DNA of 7,058 nt from Thermoplasmata archaeon (GTDB lineage: Archaea > Thermoplasmatota > Thermoplasmata > UBA184). The number at the start of each line of letters is the position of its first letter. The stretch's first letter is position 1. Position numbers and translations under genes: made by a program. The stretch covers positions 1 through 7,058 of the forward strand of contig JASHYU010000115.1 of assembly GCA_030042855.1 (NCBI GenBank). The letters run 5' to 3'. Of this stretch, positions 1 to 5,053 are shown piece by piece. Under the pieces are notes generated by a model that was not told the origin of the DNA, did no database searches, and saw only the letters and a list, made by a program, of their open reading frames with translations.

Positions 1-1
1 G

Positions 2-226
2 ACCCCGAGCACGCCGGACGAGTTCGCGCTCGCGTGGGACCAGGAGGTCGCCGCGGGCCGCGGGTCGCGCGGGCTCGCCGGGGCCCGCGACCGGCACCTC
101 GTCCGCGAGGTCGCCCGCCTAGGCCCGGGTCGGGCCCGCACCGTGGTCGTGGTCGATCGGGAGCGGTTCGACGAGGTGCGGCAGTATCTCGCGGACGGCG
201 TGCCGCCGTCGATGAGCGACGCGTAG
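2..226 (+). CDS. 3' end of an unrecognised protein (N-terminus outside window)
   Basis: The last 74 codons of a plus-strand gene are present, ending at TAG (224-226). This frame is preferred over the overlapping frame at 34-237 because it gives a balanced, soluble-looking protein, whereas the other gives an Arg/Pro/Gly-rich shadow translation. Visible pieces are an acidic start (PDEFALAWDQEV), a basic helix (GARDRHLVREVARL, about residues 27-40), a short hydrophobic beta strand (TVVVVD, 47-52) and an amphipathic helix (ERFDEVRQYLADG, 54-66). The order 'Arg-rich helix, valine strand, helix' loosely recalls the C-terminus of TraB/GumN-like proteins. Their Gly-x-Gly-His signature is absent, so I do not assign that family. 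The gene converges on the UPF0200 gene with only 7 bases between the two stop codons. That it is coding is fairly likely; its function is unknown. Confidence 0.7.
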   Translation, partial: TPSTPDEFALAWDQEVAAGRGSRGLAGARDRHLVREVARLGPGRARTVVVVDRERFDEVRQYLADGVPPSMSDA

Positions 227-233
227 GGCGGCG

Positions 234-776
234 CTAGTCCTCGCGGGCGAGGATCTCCTCGAGCCGCGAGCGCGCGGCGCGGCGGAACTCCTCGAGCGTG
301 CCCTCGTTGACGAGCATCCCGTCGGCGAGGGCGAAGGCGTTGCCGATCCCCCACTTGAGCTCCCGGCGGTCGCGGTCGTAGAACTCCTGGAGGTCGACGC
401 CGTCGTCCGTGCGGTTGCGGCTCGCCATCCGCGCGTGGCGGGTCTCGGGGGAGGCGAAGATCCCGAGCACGAACAGGTCGCCGAAGTTGTGGCGGAAGAC
501 CGTCACCTCGGCGTCGGAGCGGCAGCCGTCGACGAGCATCCGCGTCTCGGTGAGCTTCGGGAGCGCACGCTGGGCCCAGACCCCCGGCCCGTGCTTCTCC
601 CGCTCCTCGTTCGCGATCCGGGCGACGTTGGCGTTCGTGAGGGGCAGGCCGCGGCGGCGGGTCTCGTCGCGCACGAGGTCGCCCATCTTGAGCGTCGCGA
701 GGCCCATCGACCGGGCGACGGCGATCAGCTCGTCCTTGCCCGATCCCGGCATCCCGACCGTGACGACCAGTTTCAT
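234..776 (-). CDS. UPF0200-family P-loop ATPase / nucleotide-kinase-like protein
   Basis: A 180-residue cytoplasmic protein with the P-loop GMPGSGKDE at residues 8-16. The usual Walker Ser/Thr after Lys14 is Asp, which is typical of the archaeal UPF0200 family. Other family-like landmarks are MGDLVRDE (31-38), LVDGCRSDAEV (81-91, a probable Walker B strand with Asp83), an Arg-rich lid-like stretch RHARMASRNRTDDG (113-126) and the C-terminal block ALADGMLVNEGTLEEF (149-164). The fold is that of adenylate kinase and dephospho-CoA kinase, and the length matches the family. The substrate and pathway of UPF0200 proteins are not established as far as I know, so only nucleotide binding or phosphotransfer can be inferred. 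The ATG overlaps the upstream coiled-coil gene's TGA (ATGA, 773-776). No GGTGA site precedes it, so translation probably depends on re-initiation. The gene ends with TAG facing the convergent gene. Confidence 0.92.
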   Translation of the reverse strand: MKLVVTVGMPGSGKDELIAVARSMGLATLKMGDLVRDETRRRGLPLTNANVARIANEEREKHGPGVWAQRALPKLTETRMLVDGCRSDAEVTVFRHNFGDLFVLGIFASPETRHARMASRNRTDDGVDLQEFYDRDRRELKWGIGNAFALADGMLVNEGTLEEFRRAARSRLEEILARED

Positions 777-1417
777 AGCGTGCCGGGCGGCTCGTCCCTC
801 GCGGAGGGTCTCGCCGGGGCAGCGGTCGAAGTCAGGTGCGACGCCACGTCCTGCTCGGTGACCAGCTGGAGCCGGTCCGCGCGCTGGCGGTAGGCGATGG
901 CCTCCTGCTCGGAGAGCCGGCCGGCCTCGACGTACCGGTCGACCTTGACCTTCAGCTCGGCGGTCTTCTGCGTCTTCGTCGCGGCCCGGAGCTCGAGCGC
1001 GCGGGACCTCTGGTGGTGATCGACGACCTTCTGCTGGAGCTTGCGGATCCGGTAGTTGAGCGCGGTCACGTCGGAGGTCGGGGGCCCGCCGCGCGCGTCG
1101 CCCGACGCCGTTTCCACGTCCCGCTCGTACTGCTTGATCCGCTGCTCGAAGTCGGGGACCTCGGCGAGCACGCGCTCGCTCTTCTCCCGGAGCAGGGTCG
1201 CCTGGTGTCGGAGCTTCTCGATCTTGGTGTTGAGGCGGGAGGCCCGCTGTTCCGAGCGGGCGGCCGCCCGGTCGTGCCGGGCCGAGATCTCGCGCAGCTT
1301 CGTGATGTCCGCGTACTGCTGACCGATCCAGCGCGAGCGCCGGGCCGCGAGCGGGCTCCCGTGGCCGATCGCGTCGGCGGAGCTCCCCCCGATGTTCGCC
1401 GTCACGGTCGGAAACAC
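773..1417 (-). CDS. Hypothetical coiled-coil protein, translationally coupled to the UPF0200 protein
   Basis: A 214-residue protein that I do not recognise. Residues 1-28 are Gly/Ser/Ala-rich and probably disordered. Residues about 30-102 and 117-190 are two highly charged helical stretches with heptad-like spacing of Leu/Ile/Val, for example RLNTKIEKLRHQATLLREKS (61-80) and LNYRIRKLQQKVVDH (120-134). They are separated by a Gly/Pro/Asp linker (about 104-116), so a helical hairpin or antiparallel dimer is likely. The tail from about 195 is Pro/Ser/Ala-rich. There is no signal peptide or membrane segment, and no Met after the initiator. The start shown is GTG at 1417. An in-frame GTG at 1405 fits better as a leaderless start behind the TTTAA box at 1431-1435. 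The stop overlaps the UPF0200 ATG (ATGA), so the two are probably co-translated and may interact. Coding is well supported by the overlap and clean amino-acid composition; the role is unknown. Confidence 0.8.
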   Translation of the reverse strand: MFPTVTANIGGSSADAIGHGSPLAARRSRWIGQQYADITKLREISARHDRAAARSEQRASRLNTKIEKLRHQATLLREKSERVLAEVPDFEQRIKQYERDVETASGDARGGPPTSDVTALNYRIRKLQQKVVDHHQRSRALELRAATKTQKTAELKVKVDRYVEAGRLSEQEAIAYRQRADRLQLVTEQDVASHLTSTAAPARPSARDEPPGTL

Positions 1418-1430
1418 CCGGCCCCGGGGG

Positions 1431-1450
1431 TTAAAGCACTTCTCTTCGTC
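1431..1450 (-). promoter_or_regulatory. Probable archaeal promoter (BRE/TATA) for the coiled-coil/UPF0200 pair
   Basis: Read on the minus strand, a purine-rich BRE-like stretch GAAGAGAAG is followed by GCTTTAA, an A/T island in a region otherwise near 75% G+C. It lies in the 55-base gap between glyS and the coiled-coil gene. The first T of TTTAA is 18 bases before GTG 1417 and 30 bases before GTG 1405. The second distance is what a leaderless transcript beginning at its start codon would need. No Shine-Dalgarno sequence is visible. The call rests on sequence resemblance only. Confidence 0.5.
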
Positions 1451-1472
1451 GGGAAGCGCGCGTCGCCGCCGG

Positions 1473-2978
1473 TCAGCTCCGGACGGGGCGGGGCAGCCGG
1501 AGCGCCCCCGCGAGCCGGCCGGCGACCTCGCCGACGGGCACCCGGGTCTGCGACCGCGAGTCGCGCTCGCGGACCGTCACGGTGTCGTGCTCGGGACCCT
1601 CCGCGAGCGTGCCGGCATCGACGGTCACGCAGTAGGGCGTCCCCGCCTCGTCCATGCGCGCGTAGCGCCGCCCGATCGAGCTCGCCTCGTCGTACTGGAC
1701 CGCGAGACCGGCGGCGGCGAGGTCGTCGGCGAGGCGGAGGGCGTAGGCCGCGTGCGCCTTCGCGATCAGCGGGAAGACCCCCACGGTCACCGGAGCGAGG
1801 AACGGCGGAAGGTGCCAGACGTTCCGACCGTCCTCGACCCGCAGGTAGAGATCGCCGAGCCCCCAGAGGTTCCGGTCGACCCCGAAGGTGAGCTCGAGCA
1901 CGTGCGGGAGCACCGTGCGGCCCTCGCCGGTGGAGACGGCGAGGTCCTTGCCGGATCCCTCGCTGTGCCGGCGCAGGTCGTACTCGCCGCGGTAGTGGAC
2001 CGCGCCGAGCTCCTTGTACCCTCCGAAGCTCTCCAGGTGGACCTCGGCGTCGAACTGGATCCTGTTGTAGAACGCTCGCTCCTTCTCCGACTTCTCGAAG
2101 AACCGGAAGCTGGATTCGGGGAACCCGAGCGCCTCCCGGTAGAACCGGTAGAACTGGACGAGGTGGTGGACGTAGAACGCGGGGAGGCCCCCGGACGCGA
2201 CCAGGTCCTCGGCCCGGAGGAGCTCGGGCGCTTCCTCGCCCCGCTCGCGCCGCTCGACGCGGAGGACGGGGAGCCGCACGTCCCGGAACGGCTCGATCGG
2301 CCGGTCGAAGTGGTCGGGATCGAAGAAGATCTGGAGCTCGGCCTGGGTGAACGCGCGCATCCGGAACAGGACCTGGCGGGGTGCGATCTCGTTCCGGTAC
2401 GCCTTCCCGACGACCGCGACGCCGAGCGGCAGGGCGTGGCGGCCGACCTCCCACATGCGGGGGAAGGCGAGGTAGCTGTTCTGCGCGGTCTCGGGGCGGA
2501 GGTAGGCGCGCTCCTTGCCCGTGACGCCGAACTCGACGCCGAACATCATGTTGAACGGCGCCGGCACGCTGAGCGCCTCGGAGCCGCACCGCGGGCACTT
2601 CACGTGGTTCGTGTGCGCGATCTCGGCGATCTGCGCGACCGAGAGCCCGTCGACCCCCTCCGGGCGGACCGACTCGAGGACCGTCTCCGCCCGGAACGTG
2701 GTGTGGCACGCGTCGCAGACGATCTCGGGGTCCGTGAAGTTCTCGAGGTGGCCCGAGGCCCGCACGACCGGCTCGGGGAGGAGCTCGGCCGGCTCGATGC
2801 GGTAGTAGTTCCGGGAGAGGCCCACGAACCAGGCGGTCCACGCGTCCTCGATCCGCCGCTTGAGCCCGGCGCCGAGCGGGCCGTAGTCGTAGAGGCCCTG
2901 GGCCCCGCCGTAGATCTCCGCGGTCGGCCAGAGCACCCCGCGACGGAGGAACAGGGCGAGCAGCTCGTCGCTCTTCAT
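1473..2978 (-). CDS. glyS: Glycyl-tRNA synthetase (class II, archaeal type)
   Basis: This is a 501-residue cytosolic alpha2-type GlyRS that charges tRNA-Gly. The N-terminus has the family signature EIYGGAQGLYDYGPLG (21-36). A zinc-binding insertion is marked by CDAC (88-91) and CPRC (128-131). The glycine/ATP site shows LRPETAQ (160-166), motif 2 YRNEIAPRQVLFRMRAF (194-210) and motif 3 VLELTFGVDR (360-369). The anticodon-binding domain runs from about APVTVGVFPL (395-404) to about 490. Motif 3 reads E-L-T where E-P-S is common, LRPETAQ is followed by N rather than G, and motif 2 has RAF where REF is common. ATG 2978 is chosen because the signature begins soon after it and it overlaps the upstream amidohydrolase stop (ATGA, 2975-2978). 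The in-frame extension to 3521 is a shadow of that upstream gene. The length is close to bacterial alpha2 GlyRS and shorter than many archaeal ones. Confidence 0.97.
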   Translation of the reverse strand: MKSDELLALFLRRGVLWPTAEIYGGAQGLYDYGPLGAGLKRRIEDAWTAWFVGLSRNYYRIEPAELLPEPVVRASGHLENFTDPEIVCDACHTTFRAETVLESVRPEGVDGLSVAQIAEIAHTNHVKCPRCGSEALSVPAPFNMMFGVEFGVTGKERAYLRPETAQNSYLAFPRMWEVGRHALPLGVAVVGKAYRNEIAPRQVLFRMRAFTQAELQIFFDPDHFDRPIEPFRDVRLPVLRVERRERGEEAPELLRAEDLVASGGLPAFYVHHLVQFYRFYREALGFPESSFRFFEKSEKERAFYNRIQFDAEVHLESFGGYKELGAVHYRGEYDLRRHSEGSGKDLAVSTGEGRTVLPHVLELTFGVDRNLWGLGDLYLRVEDGRNVWHLPPFLAPVTVGVFPLIAKAHAAYALRLADDLAAAGLAVQYDEASSIGRRYARMDEAGTPYCVTVDAGTLAEGPEHDTVTVRERDSRSQTRVPVGEVAGRLAGALRLPRPVRS

Positions 2979-4072
2979 GCGCCCCGACCCGGCCGGTCCC
3001 GCGACGGGGGCGGACGCCGGACGATAAGGTGTTCGGTGACGCGCGTCACGAGCTGGTAGGCGGGGTCGTCCGGGGGAACCCGGAGGACGAGGGGCGGGAC
3101 CGGCGCGCCGACCGCGACCCGCGCCGCCTCGGGCTCGCCGAGCCAGCACCACGGCTCGACGAGCGCCGCCCGGGCGAGGAAGCGGGCCGACGCGGGGCGG
3201 CGGCGGAGCCGCGTCCCGACGTAGGCGAACTCGAGCTCCCGCCAGATCGAGGGGGCGTGGAACATCGCGTTGTCGGTCCCGAGGAGGACCGGGAGCCCGG
3301 CCCGCTCCATCGCCGCGAGGTCCGGCTGGCGGCCGAAGAGGGCGTTCGACCGCGGGCAGACCACCACCGACACGCCGGCGTCCCGTACCTGGACCAGGTC
3401 GTCCGGGGTCGCCTTCGCCAGGTGGACGACGAGATCGGGCCGGGGGTCGAGGTAGGTCGCGGGGTCCTCCCGGACCGCTTCGCTCGCGTGGAGCGCGTAG
3501 CGCTTGCCGGCGCGCCGGCACGCCGTGGCGATGGCGCGACGGTCCGCGATCGCCTCGTCGCGGGCGCTCGAGAGCCCGATCCCGTCTGTGACCGCGAGGA
3601 CGCGTTCGAGCTCCACGGGATCCACGGGTCGGCGGATCGGCCGGCCCAGGACGACGGTCCGCAGGGGAACCCCTCGCGCGGCCGCGCGGAACAGTTCCGC
3701 GCCCGCCCGGCCCTCCTCGCGGAAGTCAACGACGGCGGCCACCCCGTCGCGGGTCATGCGGACGAGAGCCGCCCGGATCGCTCGGCGCTTCTCGCCCTCG
3801 GACGAATCGGCGAGGAGTCGGAACTTGTAGCCGAAGGGCGGCTGGACGAGCCGGGCGACCGGTCCGGCCGGCGGCTCGCGCACCGAGACCGCGTCGCCGA
3901 GGTGCGTGTGCGAGTTCACGGGCGCCGGCACGACGATCCCGCGCACGCGCCGCTCCCGCCCCCGCGAGCTATCGGTGCCGATCGCCCCGGTCTCCACGAC
4001 GCGCCCCTCCCGCAGCTTGACGTACGCCGGACGCGGGCCGTCGAGGTCGAAGATCGCCCCTTCCACGATCAT
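2975..4072 (-). CDS. Amidohydrolase-superfamily metal-dependent hydrolase/deaminase (COG0402-like)
   Basis: A 365-residue cytosolic enzyme with the metal ligands of the cyclic deaminase (ATZ/TRZ, cytosine deaminase-like) branch in order: HTH in VNSHTHLGD (His55, His57), HASE (His195, with Glu198), VVHL (His217) and GTDN (Asp267). The CPRSN motif (239-243) also fits this branch. A beta-sandwich strand lies at the N-terminus (about 1-50) and the TIM barrel follows. It is shorter than typical ATZ/TRZ enzymes (about 430 residues), mainly in the C-terminal sandwich, so the substrate cannot be predicted; deamination of a purine or related base is one possibility. The start is well fixed: an in-frame TGA lies 21 bases upstream (4091-4093) with no other start between. 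No Shine-Dalgarno site is present; a CTTAT box sits about 34 bases upstream. It heads the unit that continues into glyS through an ATGA overlap. Confidence 0.9.
   Translation of the reverse strand: MIVEGAIFDLDGPRPAYVKLREGRVVETGAIGTDSSRGRERRVRGIVVPAPVNSHTHLGDAVSVREPPAGPVARLVQPPFGYKFRLLADSSEGEKRRAIRAALVRMTRDGVAAVVDFREEGRAGAELFRAAARGVPLRTVVLGRPIRRPVDPVELERVLAVTDGIGLSSARDEAIADRRAIATACRRAGKRYALHASEAVREDPATYLDPRPDLVVHLAKATPDDLVQVRDAGVSVVVCPRSNALFGRQPDLAAMERAGLPVLLGTDNAMFHAPSIWRELEFAYVGTRLRRRPASARFLARAALVEPWCWLGEPEAARVAVGAPVPPLVLRVPPDDPAYQLVTRVTEHLIVRRPPPSRDRPGRGA
3024..3028 (-). promoter_or_regulatory. Possible internal TATA-like box ahead of glyS
   Basis: On the minus strand CTTAT, followed by CG, lies 49 bases before the glyS ATG, inside the last codons of the amidohydrolase gene. 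It resembles the CTTAT box ahead of the amidohydrolase itself. A transcript starting about 28 bases downstream would give glyS a leader of roughly 20 bases, but that leader has no clear GGTGA site. This may simply be coding sequence (His-Leu-Ile-Val codons), so support is weak. Confidence 0.25.
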
Positions 4073-4102
4073 CGGACGGTGGCGCGGGAGTCACCGGCGG
4101 GG

Positions 4103-4107
4103 ATAAG
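4103..4107 (-). promoter_or_regulatory. Probable TATA-like box for the amidohydrolase-glyS unit
   Basis: The minus strand reads CCCCTTATCCCC here, an isolated A/T patch in GC-rich surroundings. The first T is 34 bases before the amidohydrolase ATG, so a start about 28 bases downstream would leave a leader of only about 5 bases. With no Shine-Dalgarno sequence, this fits a nearly leaderless mRNA. It lies in the 95-base divergent intergenic region. Confidence 0.5.
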
Positions 4108-4133
4108 GGGACGCCCGGCGGCCTCCCGAAGGG

Positions 4134-4138
4134 CTAAT
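4134..4138 (+). promoter_or_regulatory. Probable TATA-like box for the pfkB-moeA unit
   Basis: CTAAT is preceded by a purine-rich CGAAGGG that could serve as BRE. Its first T (4135) is 33 bases before the kinase ATG, nearly the same spacing as the opposite-strand box has to the amidohydrolase ATG. The TAA within the box is also in frame with the kinase, so the coding region cannot extend across it. Confidence 0.45.
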
Positions 4139-4167
4139 CGGGCGGGAGGTTCCGGCCTTCCACCGGC

Positions 4168-5046
4168 ATGCTCGCGACCCTCGCGGAACGCCCGCGCGAC
4201 CTTCTGGTCGCCGGCCACGTGAACGTCGACCGGTTCCTCTCGGTCGCCCGCTTCCCGCCCGCGGACCGAACGGTTCCGGTGCGCTCGACCCGGAGCGCGC
4301 TCGGCGGTCCGGCGGCGACCCTCGCGCTCGTCGCGAGCGGCTACGGGGTCCGGACCGGCCTCGTCGCGACGATCGGCGAGGACTTCCCGGCGGACTTCCG
4401 CGCCCGCCTCGAGCGCGCCGAGGTCGATCTGCGAAGCCTCGAGACGATCCGCGGTTGGCCGACCCCGACCTGCTACATCGTCGTCGATCGTCGCGGGGTC
4501 CAGCGCACGCTCATCGTTCAGGGTCCGATGGGAGCGTCGCAGGGACGAACGCCGTCGGACGGGTCGCTCCGGGAGTACGCCTGGCTCCACGTGACGACCG
4601 GGCCGCCGGATCGCCATCTCCGGCTGATCCGTCGGGCGCGGGGCGCCGGGGTCCGCGTCGCCGTGGACCCCGCCCAGGAGATCCACTACCGCTGGGACGC
4701 AGGGCGGTTCCGCCGGCTCCTCGCGGGCGCGGAGATCCTCTTCGGCAACCGCGCGGAGATCGCCCGCGCCGTGCGCCTCGCGGGCGTCCGCGACCCGTCG
4801 GGCCTCCTGGCCCGCGTGCCCTTGGTCGTCCGAACCGAGGGTCCGAACGGGGTGACCGCGTTCGCCCGCGGAGGACGGATCCACCTCCGGGCGCCGCGCC
4901 CTCGGGCCGTGCGATCGCTCGTCGGCTCGGGCGACGCGTTCCGGGCCGGGTTCTACTCGGGATGGTTCGCCGGCCAACCGCTCGAACGCTGCCTGGATGC
5001 CGGCGTTCGGTCGGCCGGTCGCTGGATCGTGGAAGGGGCGGGGTGA
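4168..5046 (+). CDS. PfkB-family carbohydrate/nucleoside kinase
   Basis: A 292-residue cytosolic kinase of the ribokinase/PfkB superfamily, expected to phosphorylate a sugar, sugar phosphate or nucleoside with ATP. It shows the N-terminal substrate motif GHVNVDRF (16-23, Asp21), the glycine pair in ALGGPAATLAL (44-54), the NxxE motif as NRAE (194-197), and the C-terminal anion-hole/catalytic motif VGSGDAFRAGF (252-262, with Asp256 as base). The anion hole is GSGD rather than the commoner GAGD. The Asn usual in GGxxxN is Thr51. These differences leave the substrate open, and I assign no gene name. The start is unambiguous: TAA at 4135-4137 is in frame upstream, and ATG 4168 is the only start codon between. 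No Shine-Dalgarno site is properly spaced (GGAGGT at 4145-4150 is 17 bases away), so leaderless translation is likely. moeA follows after 7 bases. Confidence 0.93.
   Translation: MLATLAERPRDLLVAGHVNVDRFLSVARFPPADRTVPVRSTRSALGGPAATLALVASGYGVRTGLVATIGEDFPADFRARLERAEVDLRSLETIRGWPTPTCYIVVDRRGVQRTLIVQGPMGASQGRTPSDGSLREYAWLHVTTGPPDRHLRLIRRARGAGVRVAVDPAQEIHYRWDAGRFRRLLAGAEILFGNRAEIARAVRLAGVRDPSGLLARVPLVVRTEGPNGVTAFARGGRIHLRAPRPRAVRSLVGSGDAFRAGFYSGWFAGQPLERCLDAGVRSAGRWIVEGAG
5042..5046 (+). promoter_or_regulatory. Shine-Dalgarno site for moeA, overlapping the pfkB stop
   Basis: GGTGA complements the conserved anti-Shine-Dalgarno end of archaeal 16S rRNA (CACCUCC region). It contains the kinase's TGA and ends 7 bases before ATG 5054. 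This favours ATG 5054 over the in-frame ATG at 5060 and over the upstream in-frame start at 4997. Confidence 0.7.
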
Positions 5047-5053
5047 GGCGACG

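Noticed and set aside
239..252. A perfect inverted repeat, CCTCG-CGGG-CGAGG, near the convergent gene ends, considered as a bidirectional terminator.
   Set aside because: It lies within the last codons of the UPF0200 gene, has only a 5-6 base-pair stem and no T tract on either side. Such repeats arise often by chance at this G+C content.
1418..1472. The intergenic gap between glyS and the coiled-coil gene, searched for a small RNA or terminator.
   Set aside because: It is only 55 bases and lacks a convincing stem with a T tract. The only notable signal is the TATA-like box, already listed.
1392..3059. A 555-codon open frame on the plus strand opposite glyS.
   Set aside because: It has low-complexity Glu/Arg/Val/Leu-rich composition produced by the complement of glyS codons. 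It has no promoter or ribosome site and no domain.
2979..3521. An N-terminal extension of GlyRS by 181 residues in the same frame.
   Set aside because: The extension is Arg/Pro-rich, lies wholly inside the amidohydrolase gene in another frame, and precedes the point where GlyRS homology begins. ATG 2978 with the ATGA overlap is the natural start.
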